A stretch of DNA of 64,000 bases. Origin: Desulfomicrobium escambiense DSM 10707 (lineage in GTDB: Bacteria > Desulfobacterota > Desulfovibrionia > Desulfovibrionales > Desulfomicrobiaceae). Each line of letters opens with the position of its first letter. The stretch's first letter is position 1. Of the stretch, positions 43,269-50,932 are shown piece after piece. The notes beneath the pieces were generated by a model. It was not told where the DNA came from. It did not search any database and saw only the letters and a program-made list of their open reading frames with translations. The position numbers and the translations under genes were made by a program. The stretch is taken from positions 62,001 through 126,000 of the forward strand of contig NZ_AUAR01000007.1 of assembly GCF_000428825.1 (NCBI RefSeq). The letters are read 5' to 3'.

Positions 43269-43853
43269 TCAGGGTTGACGGGTTTTGAGAGCCTTGCCGG
43301 CGTTCCAGGGCTTGCCGGCGACGGCGCCCAGGGACCAGTACAGGATGCGGGTGAAATCGAAGAGCAGAGGATCCACCTTGCGCAGGTCCACCTTGCCGTC
43401 CGTCAGGCAATCCTGACAGACGTAAGTCTGGACCAGTTCGCCGATAAAGAGTTCGTGCTCCCCGACCATGACCGTCTGCCGCACCCGGCATTCCATGGTC
43501 AGGGGGCACTCGGCGATCATGGGCGCGAATTCCAGCACCCCCTGAAACACCTCGAAGAGCCCGCTCTTGTCCGTGGACTTGCCGCTGACGATGCCGACGT
43601 AGTCAGTGACCTCGAGCATGGACCGCGAAGGCACGTTGATGCTGAACTGGCCGTGCTCGCGGATGCCGACGTTGGTCAGGTGCGAGGGGTGGACGGAAAT
43701 GCCCAGGTACTGCGGCACGTCGCCCATGGCGTGGTTCATGATGCCGACGTGGGCCACGGTCATCCAGTTGGGACGGCCGTCGACCACGCTGCCGACGATG
43801 GTTGTCAGGGACGGGTAAAGGCCGTTGACGGTTCCGATGGCATGATGGGTCAT
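43269..43853 (-). CDS. Flavin reductase family protein (flavoredoxin-like)
   Basis: A 194-residue FMN-binding split-barrel protein. NWMTVAHVGIMNHAMGDVPQYLGISVHPSHLTNVGIREHGQFSINVPS is the family core (given here in pieces: NWMTVAHVGIMNH near 29, SHLTNVGIREHGQFSINVP near 57). AGGAG precedes the ATG. Members reduce or carry FMN; Desulfovibrio flavoredoxins transfer electrons in sulfite or thiosulfate reduction. Specific role inferred. Confidence 0.85.
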   Translation of the reverse strand: MTHHAIGTVNGLYPSLTTIVGSVVDGRPNWMTVAHVGIMNHAMGDVPQYLGISVHPSHLTNVGIREHGQFSINVPSRSMLEVTDYVGIVSGKSTDKSGLFEVFQGVLEFAPMIAECPLTMECRVRQTVMVGEHELFIGELVQTYVCQDCLTDGKVDLRKVDPLLFDFTRILYWSLGAVAGKPWNAGKALKTRQP

Positions 43854-43871
43854 GGCGGCTCCTGTCGGTTG

Positions 43872-43916
43872 ATGGACGGTATGGACGCGATGGACGGTAT
43901 GGACGTTATGGACGGG
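43872..43916. repeat. Five-unit 9-bp tandem repeat
   Basis: Five consecutive ATGGACNNN units on the plus strand: ATGGACGGT, ATGGACGCG, ATGGACGGT, ATGGACGTT, ATGGACGGG. It lies 18 bases upstream of the flavin reductase start and overlaps the last codons and stop of the cysteine synthase fusion gene. It is the same unit and copy number as the block at 32445-32486. Confidence 0.9.
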
Positions 43917-46221
43917 CCTCCTGGATGTAGAGGCGCGGGCCCTGGGCGTGGTCTTCCAGGCGCAGATTCATGAGCGCAAGCTCGTCGCGCAGGGCGTCGG
44001 CCTGGGCAAAGTCCCTGGCCTTGCGGGCCTCTTCGCGGCGGGCGACCAGGTCGGCGGCGGTGGCGGGCCAGTTCCGGGGCGCCAGGGGCAGGCGCGCGTG
44101 GTCCAGGAAACCAAGGACGCGGTCGCAGGCCAGGAGTTGCTCGGCCACGAGCTTGGCCTCCTGGGCGCTCAGCCTGGCGGCGCGGGCGTTGACGGTCTTG
44201 GCAAAGACGAAGAGGGCCGGCCAGAAGTGGGCCAGGTCGAGGTTGTCCTCCAGGGCCGTCGTGAAGGCTGTCTTCAGGTCATAGATGGCCTGCTCCATGT
44301 CCGGCGAGACGCCCTCGCCCTTCCCGCCCAGGGCGGCGGCCGCGTAGGCGTCCTGCAGCCGGCGCTGGTTCTTGGACCACATGGCAAGGCTCTCGGGCGA
44401 AAAGGCCAGGGATTTGAGGTACGAGGCCGAAAGGAACCACAGACGCAGGGCCACGCCGCTTTCAGCCAGGCCGAGGGCATCCGGCAACTGCGGCAGCACA
44501 AGATCCGGCTCGCGCGGCGTCACGGGCTGGGCCACCATCCAGGCCAGGGGGCGTACCCCGGCGCCGGCGTTCCAAATGGCGCTGAAATTGTCGAGATGCG
44601 GGAAGCGGTGCGCCTCGGCCACGAGCATGACGGAAACGGAGCTGAGGGAGTCCAGGGCCGCGGCGGCGAGTTGCAGGAACCAGCTGGGACGGACCTTGCC
44701 CCACTCCGTTTCGAGGACGTCGCCGAGCTTCAAGTCCTGCAGGGTAGCGCGTTTGAGGAGCGTGAAGTCGGCCGGGTTCTCCTTGACGTAGTCGGCCAGG
44801 TCCACGGTGTGGCCGACGTTCATGCCGGCCGTGTCCACGCAGGAGGTGCGGCCGTAGGTCTTGTCGCGGGTCACGTCGAAATAGACGGAACGGAGTTTCT
44901 CGTAGGCCTGCCCCTTGGCCAGAAGCTTGCGCGCCAGGCCAAGGGCGCGTTCCCGGCTGGCCCCGGACAGGGGGAAAACGACGCTGTCCGAGACGCCCAA
45001 GGCGCGGGCCTGCTCAAGCATGACGGCCTGGGCCCTGGCCCCGAACTCCCCGGCAGGCACCTTGGCCTCGCGGGCCGCGGCCAGGGCGCGGTCGTCCATA
45101 TCGGCCAAACCCACTGCCATGCGCGCGGGCTGTCCCCGCTCCGCCAGGGCCCGGGTCAGGACGTCGAGCCACACGATCCGCCGCCAGACCTCCAGATCCC
45201 CCAGTTCGTCGAGGCTGGGCCCCGGCGTGAACAGGGCGTGCCCCCCCGCCGGGCTGACCAGGATCTCCAGGCACTCGGAAGCCACGCTGCGCACCCCGAG
45301 CCCGTGCCTGGCAGGCGGCGCGAAGAGCGTGGTCGAAAGATAGCGCTCGCCGGTGTCGGGGCAGATGAAGACGACAAGCCCCTCCTCCCCGGCCGCATCC
45401 AGCTCGCCCGCGATGCGCAGGGCCCCGGCCAGGGCCGCGCCCGCGCTCATGCCCGACAGAATCCCCTCCTCACGGGCCAGCCGGCGGGCGCACTCGTAGG
45501 CCTCCTCGTCCTCGACGTGGACGATGCGGTCCAGGGCGCGCTTGTCATAGATGCCGGGCGGATAGGACTCCTGCATGTTCTTGAGGCCCTGGATCTTGTG
45601 CCCGGCGTAGGGCTCCACCGCCACGACCTTGATGTGCGGAGCCGAGGCCTTCATGCGCTTGGCGATGCCCATGGCCGTGCCGGAAGTGCCGAGGCTGACG
45701 ACCACGTGCGTGGCCCGTCCCTCAGTCTGGGCGATGATCTCCTGACCCGTGCCGATGAAATGGGCGGCGATACTGGCCGGGTTGTTGAACTGGTCCATGA
45801 GCACGTACGTCTGCGGCTCCTCGCGGGCCAGCCGGTAGGCCTCCTCGATGGCACCGTCCGTGCCCAGTCGACCGGGGGTGAGACGCAGTTCCGCACCGAA
45901 GGCGCGCATGATGCGCTTCCTTTCCTCGGAGGCCGAGTCGGGCATGAGCAGCGTCAGCTTGTAACCCTTCACGGCGCAGACCATGGCCAGCCCCACGCCG
46001 GTGTTGCCGCTGGTGGCCTCGATGACGGTCTTGTCCGGTGTCAGCTCCCCCGAAGCCTCGGCCGCCTCGATCATGGCCAGAGCCACGCGGTCCTTGATGG
46101 ACCCGCCGACGTTCTGGGCTTCGAGCTTGGTGGCCAGCCGGATGCGGGGGTGCTGAAAGACGCGGTTCAGATAGACCACGGGTGTGGCGCCGATGAGGGA
46201 GAGGATGTTCGGGTGGATCAT
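43906..46221 (-). CDS. Cysteine synthase fused to degenerate CysRS-like domain
   Basis: A 771-residue two-part protein. Residues 1-305: PLP-dependent cysteine synthase (O-acetylserine sulfhydrylase) with PLP Lys43 in SIKDR, SGNTG at 71-75 and GTSGTAMG near 178. Residues about 315-771: clearly related to cysteinyl-tRNA synthetase (GLADMDDRALAAA, LLAKGQAYEKLRSVYFDV, WGKVRPSWFLQLAAAALDSL), but the HIGH motif region reads SLDELGDLEVWRR, the CGPTVY Cys is gone and no KMSKS is found, so aminoacylation is unlikely. AAAGG lies about nine bases upstream of the chosen ATG; the open frame continues about 80 codons further without support. The stop lies in a tandem repeat. Confidence 0.85.
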   Translation of the reverse strand: MIHPNILSLIGATPVVYLNRVFQHPRIRLATKLEAQNVGGSIKDRVALAMIEAAEASGELTPDKTVIEATSGNTGVGLAMVCAVKGYKLTLLMPDSASEERKRIMRAFGAELRLTPGRLGTDGAIEEAYRLAREEPQTYVLMDQFNNPASIAAHFIGTGQEIIAQTEGRATHVVVSLGTSGTAMGIAKRMKASAPHIKVVAVEPYAGHKIQGLKNMQESYPPGIYDKRALDRIVHVEDEEAYECARRLAREEGILSGMSAGAALAGALRIAGELDAAGEEGLVVFICPDTGERYLSTTLFAPPARHGLGVRSVASECLEILVSPAGGHALFTPGPSLDELGDLEVWRRIVWLDVLTRALAERGQPARMAVGLADMDDRALAAAREAKVPAGEFGARAQAVMLEQARALGVSDSVVFPLSGASRERALGLARKLLAKGQAYEKLRSVYFDVTRDKTYGRTSCVDTAGMNVGHTVDLADYVKENPADFTLLKRATLQDLKLGDVLETEWGKVRPSWFLQLAAAALDSLSSVSVMLVAEAHRFPHLDNFSAIWNAGAGVRPLAWMVAQPVTPREPDLVLPQLPDALGLAESGVALRLWFLSASYLKSLAFSPESLAMWSKNQRRLQDAYAAAALGGKGEGVSPDMEQAIYDLKTAFTTALEDNLDLAHFWPALFVFAKTVNARAARLSAQEAKLVAEQLLACDRVLGFLDHARLPLAPRNWPATAADLVARREEARKARDFAQADALRDELALMNLRLEDHAQGPRLYIQEARP

Positions 46222-46327
46222 TGACGCAACCTTTCTGATGGATTGGACTTGAGGGCGCAAACCTAGGTCAAAACCAGGTTCCGGGCAAGGGGCGGGGTTC
46301 CTCCTGGCCCTTATGACGGGGCTCTGG

Positions 46328-47248
46328 TCAACTAACCTTGGAGAAGGCTGTCTCCAACGCATTGGCCTGTTCAACAAACTTCTTTGCATTGGACTTCTTG
46401 AGTTCCGCAAGGTTATGGAGTTTCCAGCGCATGCCGGGAAGATTCTCAAGATGGGGAATGCCAAGTAACGACCACTGGGGTTTGCCTCTGACCAGCGACA
46501 GAAGAAATTGCCGTTCGTTGTCGTCCAGCCTCTGTTGCAGTTCTCGCACGAGGCGCACGCGGGTCGCGAGCAATGCTTCGAGCGACACAGGCGCAGCGGT
46601 CATGCCCAGAAAGTTGTTCGTGTAGTCATGTCGGATGTCCCGCAGTGCAGGGAACAACACTTCGTGAATCGGACGGTTACTGCTAGACAAATAGACAACA
46701 AAGGCGCGCCGGATATCCTGCGTGATCCCCTCGTGCTCAAAAAGCTGCATCACGTCGAATAGATCGCGGGGGTGCTGGCGGTCCAGGGCGGCCACCAGTT
46801 TTCCGCCGTAGACATCCTCCAGCGATGCCACCGGGATGTCCAAATCGGCCAGCAGCACATCGCGAGCCACGGGCGTAAGCGTAGCGCTGCGTACTGGCTG
46901 CACCGTGCCACGCAACACAAAATTGGCTTCGACCTTGACCTCGATTCGGTCGCGGCGCACCAGAAGCTTGGTCACTCCCCCCGCCTTTACAGGTGCGTGT
47001 ATCTGGAACCCTCGCCGTTCAAGTCGTGCCGCTGCCTGCCGCATGGCGTCATCGATCCGTTCCAGGGCCTGCTCGCGCGGCTGCGTGTGATCAGGAAAGA
47101 CCACATCAAGGTCCACAGACAGACGCGGCATGTCACGCACAAAAAGATTGATCGCCGTGCCGCCCTTCAACGCGAAGGTGTCATCCGCGAACACCAAAGG
47201 AGCGACCTGCATCAACATCCGTGCAGTATCGAGGTAGGTTTGGTTCAT
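46328..47248 (-). CDS. AbiEii-type nucleotidyltransferase toxin
   Basis: A 306-residue protein of the AbiEii family, toxins of type IV toxin-antitoxin pairs. The nucleotidyltransferase site FALKGGTAINLFVRDMPRLSVDLDV gives GG and D-x-D near residues 29-50 (shown in parts: LKGGTAINLF and SVDLDVVF), and LEDVYGGKLVAALDRQHPRD near 142 holds a conserved K. Members transfer nucleotides and stall growth; some give phage defence. Its ATG overlaps the antitoxin stop by four bases (ATGA). Confidence 0.88.
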   Translation of the reverse strand: MNQTYLDTARMLMQVAPLVFADDTFALKGGTAINLFVRDMPRLSVDLDVVFPDHTQPREQALERIDDAMRQAAARLERRGFQIHAPVKAGGVTKLLVRRDRIEVKVEANFVLRGTVQPVRSATLTPVARDVLLADLDIPVASLEDVYGGKLVAALDRQHPRDLFDVMQLFEHEGITQDIRRAFVVYLSSSNRPIHEVLFPALRDIRHDYTNNFLGMTAAPVSLEALLATRVRLVRELQQRLDDNERQFLLSLVRGKPQWSLLGIPHLENLPGMRWKLHNLAELKKSNAKKFVEQANALETAFSKVS

Positions 47249-47994
47249 GGCTTCAGCACCAGCAGGCCCTCGGCTGATTTGTACACCCACGGCCGTTTGC
47301 TGCCGGTGGGCAAAGCGTCCGGATCGAGCTTTGCGACCCAGGGGAGCGATCCCTCGCGGCCGAGTTGAAGGCACAGACGTACCGTCTTGACGCTCCTGCA
47401 ATGCCGGATCAGATCGTGAAGGACTTCGAAGCGCATGCTGTACGAGCTCTCAACAAGTTCACGAGCTTCCTGCAATGGCTGACGCACTCCGACATCGCTC
47501 AGCATTTCCAGCAGAGCGCGTTCCGGCTCCGAGACCCGCGGCGCCCCGCTACGCCTCTCAAAGGGTCCGACATGCCGCATGGCGTCTGGACCTTCATCGA
47601 ACAGGCGTTTGCGGTGATACTCGGCTGGAAAACGCTCGGTGAACCATTCAGGAAGGTGCCCGGCCACCCATCCGTAAAGGTGCAACAGAGGCTGCTGTCG
47701 CACGTACTGGCGCAGACCGTACCAGTCGAGGGCCGACTTGCCGCCGACATGCAGGCCCTTGAACCTGCGCTCAAGCAGCAGCAGGCAGGGGTGTAAGGCC
47801 AGCGTGTCGTTCGGACGGCAGAACACCCCTCGCGTCAGGCGGGTGAGCCAGCCGGCGCGAACGTAGTGCACGGCCAAGTCGGCAGAAATGCCAAGCGCCG
47901 CCAAATCCTCGGAAGTCAGTGGCGCACCTGGCTGTAGCCAGGTGTAGAGCCTGTTTAGTTTACTTGCTTCAATCGTAGCCATGCTCCGATCCAT
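47245..47994 (-). CDS. AbiEi-type antitoxin
   Basis: A 249-residue partner of the AbiEii toxin. N-terminal winged-helix part (residues ~5-60: LYTWLQPGAPLTSEDLAALGIS then a GWLTRLTRGVF wing), followed by the AbiEi C-terminal domain with SALDWYGLRQ and SEPERALLEML. AbiEi proteins repress their own promoter through inverted repeats. Starts at 47994 and 47982 are both possible; neither has a good ribosome site. Upstream lies the inverted repeat at 48037. Confidence 0.82.
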   Translation of the reverse strand: MDRSMATIEASKLNRLYTWLQPGAPLTSEDLAALGISADLAVHYVRAGWLTRLTRGVFCRPNDTLALHPCLLLLERRFKGLHVGGKSALDWYGLRQYVRQQPLLHLYGWVAGHLPEWFTERFPAEYHRKRLFDEGPDAMRHVGPFERRSGAPRVSEPERALLEMLSDVGVRQPLQEARELVESSYSMRFEVLHDLIRHCRSVKTVRLCLQLGREGSLPWVAKLDPDALPTGSKRPWVYKSAEGLLVLKP

Positions 47995-48036
47995 GCATTT
48001 TTTTTAAATGGGTGTCAATTTGAGAAGTTTTGAATA

Positions 48037-48055
48037 ATCGTAGCTCAACTACGAT
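48037..48055 (-). promoter_or_regulatory. Inverted repeat upstream of AbiEi, candidate operator
   Basis: ATCGTAG and CTACGAT with a 5-base spacer, 43 bases before the AbiEi start. A related half-site, TCGTAG, occurs again near 47973 inside the gene. AbiEi proteins are known to bind inverted repeats in their own promoter. Confidence 0.4.
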
Positions 48056-48167
48056 AAAAAGAATTTATCCAATGAACACGCTCCATTGCCTTGCTGATCA
48101 AGTATGCGCACTTGATCGGCAACCATCCAATCTTATCCACCAAATAGTGGATAATACACTCCGGATA

Positions 48168-48193
48168 TTGACAACTGATAGACGACCAGTCTA
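48168..48193 (+). promoter_or_regulatory. tetR promoter with TetR operator
   Basis: A perfect TTGACA at 48168-48173, with an 18-base spacer and TATTTC as weak -10. The palindrome TAGAC-N5-GTCTA (48179-48193) sits between them. The same palindrome recurs at 48822-48836 before the next gene. The NemR-type operator in E. coli is TAGAC-N4-GTCTA, close to this. Confidence 0.65.
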
Positions 48194-48204
48194 TTTCAAA
48201 CACC

Positions 48205-48783
48205 ATGGCACACACCACCCGCGAACATATCCTCGACGTCGGAGGCCGCCTAGTTCACCACAAGGGGTACACTGCCACCGGCCTGCAGGAGATCTTGTCC
48301 GAGGCGGGAGTGCCCAAGGGATCGTTTTACTTCTATTTCAAGAGCAAGGAAGACTTCGGGCTCGCCCTTATCGACCATTACCGCACCGTGCTCGCGAATC
48401 AGGTCGGTCCCATTCTCAGGGATGAGAGTCTGGCGCCGCTGGAGCGTCTGGACCGGTTTTTCCTTTGGTTTCGGGACAATTTTGAGCGCGAAGGGTTCAT
48501 CAAGGGCTGCCCTCTGGGCAACTTGACCCAGGAGATGGGCGACGTGAACCCCGCGTTCCGCGAAAAACTGCACGCAAGCCTGGAAAACCTGATCAAGGCC
48601 GTTACCCTTGTCCTGAAACAGGCGTCGGAGCGCGGTGAGTTGGCGAACGGACTGGAGCCCGAGGCCACGGCCCGCTTCATCATTTCGGCCTGGCAGGGAG
48701 CGCTCCTGCGCATGAAGGCTGCGGCCGGCCCTGAGCCCTTGGACAATTTTCAGACGATGGTGTTTCAAGTCCTGCTGGCTTGA
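48205..48783 (+). CDS. TetR/AcrR family regulator
   Basis: A 192-residue regulator. HTH at residues 3-50 (REHILDVGGRLVHHKGYTATGLQEILSEAGVPKGSFYFYFKSKEDF; shown in parts: GYTATGLQEIL and GVPKGSFYFYFKSKEDF). The C-terminal ligand domain includes GFIKGCPLGNLTQEMGD, which resembles AcuR/NemR-type proteins that sense electrophiles through a Cys. It is flanked by two identical-core operators and followed at 48851 by an AhpD-like gene, consistent with autoregulation. Confidence 0.85.
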   Translation: MAHTTREHILDVGGRLVHHKGYTATGLQEILSEAGVPKGSFYFYFKSKEDFGLALIDHYRTVLANQVGPILRDESLAPLERLDRFFLWFRDNFEREGFIKGCPLGNLTQEMGDVNPAFREKLHASLENLIKAVTLVLKQASERGELANGLEPEATARFIISAWQGALLRMKAAAGPEPLDNFQTMVFQVLLA

Positions 48784-48821
48784 ATCGGATGCCGCCCGGC
48801 ATCATTTTTTCAACCCTTAAC

Positions 48822-48836
48822 TAGACGACCGGTCTA
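48822..48836 (+). promoter_or_regulatory. Second TetR operator before the AhpD-like gene
   Basis: TAGAC-GACCG-GTCTA, the same 5-5-5 palindrome as at 48179-48193 with one base different in the spacer. It lies 15 bases before the start codon at 48851. Confidence 0.7.
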
Positions 48837-48850
48837 TTAGTGAGGTCATC

Positions 48851-49363
48851 ATGTTCATTCTGGATTATCAAAAACCTGGGCAGGCCACGGACGGCGTGGC
48901 GAGTATTTACTCCCATTTCCTGGGTCGCTCGGAAGTCCCTGCCCCTTTGCAGCTCTTGAGCGTGAGTCCTGAAATGCTTGGCCTGCAGTTCGAGCAGATC
49001 AGATACTTCATGGGCCATGAACGATTGAACTTTCCCATGCTGGCGGCGATCCGCTTTCTGGCCGCAAGCCAGGTCTGCTTCGATCACTGCCTGATCCTGA
49101 ACCGGACCTGGCTGACCAAAAGCGGCCTCAGCGCGCAGGATATGGACAACCTGTCCAATGGCGAGCCCGTTGAAGCCTTTTCCGACGCCGAAAACGCCTT
49201 GCTGCACGTGGTGCGCAAAGTTCTGGCCAAGGAAGACGTGCACGAAAGGGATGTTGCGGCTCTGCGTGGACTGGGCTGGGAGGACAGCGACATCCTCGAC
49301 GCGTGCGCCCAGGGCACCGCGATCATCGGCATGTCGTACCTGATCAAGGCGTTCGAGAAATAG
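48851..49363 (+). CDS. Carboxymuconolactone decarboxylase/AhpD-like protein
   Basis: A 170-residue AhpD-fold protein. The active site is RFLAASQVCFDHCLILNRTWL (parts: CFDHC near residues 76-80), a CxxxC pair in place of the common CxxC. GAGG lies near the ATG. Regulation by the upstream TetR is inferred from the shared operator. Family members reduce peroxides or handle electrophiles. Substrate unknown. Confidence 0.75.
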   Translation: MFILDYQKPGQATDGVASIYSHFLGRSEVPAPLQLLSVSPEMLGLQFEQIRYFMGHERLNFPMLAAIRFLAASQVCFDHCLILNRTWLTKSGLSAQDMDNLSNGEPVEAFSDAENALLHVVRKVLAKEDVHERDVAALRGLGWEDSDILDACAQGTAIIGMSYLIKAFEK

Positions 49364-49609
49364 GACAAAGCCCGGTCAAGCCGGGCTCCACTACCTGCGG
49401 CTCCAGACCGAGGCGCAAACCGATTTGCGGCCGGCGTACAAGGCGCTGCTCTCCATGCACTTTCCTTGACTTGCGGCCTTGTCGTGGTAGCCTTCCCCTG
49501 CCCCCCCCCGTTCGAGGCGGAGAGGCTCACGGCAATAGATAGCCCGGGACGGGCCGGCAGCAGGCACGTTCAGGGAACGATCCATCCGCAGCAGCAGCAG
49601 GAGGCAGCC

Positions 49610-50836
49610 ATGCCGATCCAAACCGATTTCCGCCAGGTGGTCCTGACCCTCTCCGACGCGCTGGACCTAGTCGGCGTCGATGACGTCGGACACGGCAAAC
49701 GGGTCGGGATCATGGCCGCCGAGTGCGCGGCGTGCATGGGTCTGGACGAGGACGAACGGACGTTTCTCTTCGACCTCGGTCTGCTCCACGACATCGGCGT
49801 GTCGTCGACGCGCGTGCACTGGCACCTGGTCACGGAATTCGACTGGCCCGAGGCCTGGCGGCATTGCCGGACCGGTCACGACCTGCTGGCCGATTTCGCC
49901 CCCCTTGCGGCCATGGCCGAACCCATTCTCCACCACCACACACCCTGGAGCCGGCTCCACGAAGAGGACGTCCCTTCGGAGCTGGCCCTGCGCGCCAACC
50001 TGATCCTGTTGACGGACCGCGTGGACGCCATGGCGGCGACGTTTCACGCCGAAAAGACCGTCCTGCCCCATGCCGAACGGATTCGGGACCAGATCAGGTC
50101 CCACAGCGGGACCTATTTCGCACCCGAACTCGTCGGGCACTTCCTCGACGCCTCGCGCACCGAGGCCTTCTGGCTGCGCCTGGAGCCCCGCGCCGCGGAC
50201 AGCTACCTCAAGGCCGAGCTCTCCAAATCCCGCCACCAACCCCTGGGCCTCGAGGATCTACGCAAACTCTCGGTCATCTTCTCGCGCATCGTCGACGCCA
50301 AAAGCCCCTTCACGGCCGAACATTCGCAGGGGGTGAGCCGGGTGGCCCTGCTCCTCGGGCGACTGTCGGGCCTGGATGACGAAACGTGCTCCCTGCTCGA
50401 GATCGCCGGGCTGCTGCACGACCTGGGCAAGCTGCGCGTGGCCGACGAGATCCTGGACAAGCCGGACAGGCTCGAACCTTTGGAGCGCTTCGTGATCAAC
50501 ACGCACAGCTTCGAAACCTACCAGATCCTGCACCGCATCCCGGGCTTCGACGACATCTCCGCCTGGGCCTCCTACCACCACGAGGAGCCCGACGGCAGCG
50601 GGTACCCCTTCCATCTTCGCGGCGACGAGCTGCCGCTCCCGGCGCGCATCATGCGCGTGGCGGACATCTTTCAGGCCATGGTCCAGAACCGGCCGTACCG
50701 AAGGGGATTGAAGCGGGACCAGGTGCGGACCTTTATGCGCGAACTGGCCGAGGACAACCGCATCGACGGCGACATCGCGTCCATCCTGGACGCCAATCTC
50801 GACGAAGCCATGACCGCCGCCCTCGGCGAGGCGTAA
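49610..50836 (+). CDS. HD-GYP family phosphodiesterase, tandem HD domains
   Basis: A 408-residue protein with an HD-like N-terminal domain (His60-Asp61 in GLLHDIG, later HHHTPW) and a C-terminal HD-GYP domain (about 225-405): AEHSQGVSRVALLLG, GLLHDLGKLRVAD, SYHHEEPDGSGYP. HD-GYP domains hydrolyse c-di-GMP. The start has AGGAGG seven bases upstream. No receiver or membrane segment, so it is cytoplasmic; signal input may come from the first domain. GYP is intact. Confidence 0.88.
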   Translation: MPIQTDFRQVVLTLSDALDLVGVDDVGHGKRVGIMAAECAACMGLDEDERTFLFDLGLLHDIGVSSTRVHWHLVTEFDWPEAWRHCRTGHDLLADFAPLAAMAEPILHHHTPWSRLHEEDVPSELALRANLILLTDRVDAMAATFHAEKTVLPHAERIRDQIRSHSGTYFAPELVGHFLDASRTEAFWLRLEPRAADSYLKAELSKSRHQPLGLEDLRKLSVIFSRIVDAKSPFTAEHSQGVSRVALLLGRLSGLDDETCSLLEIAGLLHDLGKLRVADEILDKPDRLEPLERFVINTHSFETYQILHRIPGFDDISAWASYHHEEPDGSGYPFHLRGDELPLPARIMRVADIFQAMVQNRPYRRGLKRDQVRTFMRELAEDNRIDGDIASILDANLDEAMTAALGEA

Positions 50837-50895
50837 AAACGCACCGACCTCAGATCTGAAGCCAAACCCGATCACAGCCAAGCCTGAAAGGGGTG

Positions 50896-50916
50896 CAGGG
50901 GGCCGCGCCCCCTGCC
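50896..50916. terminator. GC hairpin between convergent genes
   Basis: A 9-bp perfect stem (50896-50904 with 50908-50916) and 3-base loop, between the HD-GYP stop and the convergent Fe-S gene stop. No T-run. Confidence 0.4.
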
Positions 50917-50932
50917 CGCCGGAGGCATCTCC

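Noticed and set aside
43866-43973. Plus-strand frame containing repeated Met-Asp-Xaa
   Set aside because: The repeat is translated only by chance in a spurious frame; it reflects the 9-bp DNA repeat, not a protein.
43948-46224. 758-codon open frame on the plus strand opposite the cysteine synthase fusion
   Set aside because: It is the antisense shadow of a GC-rich gene: no ribosome site, no recognisable domain, and amino-acid use typical of reverse-frame GC bias.
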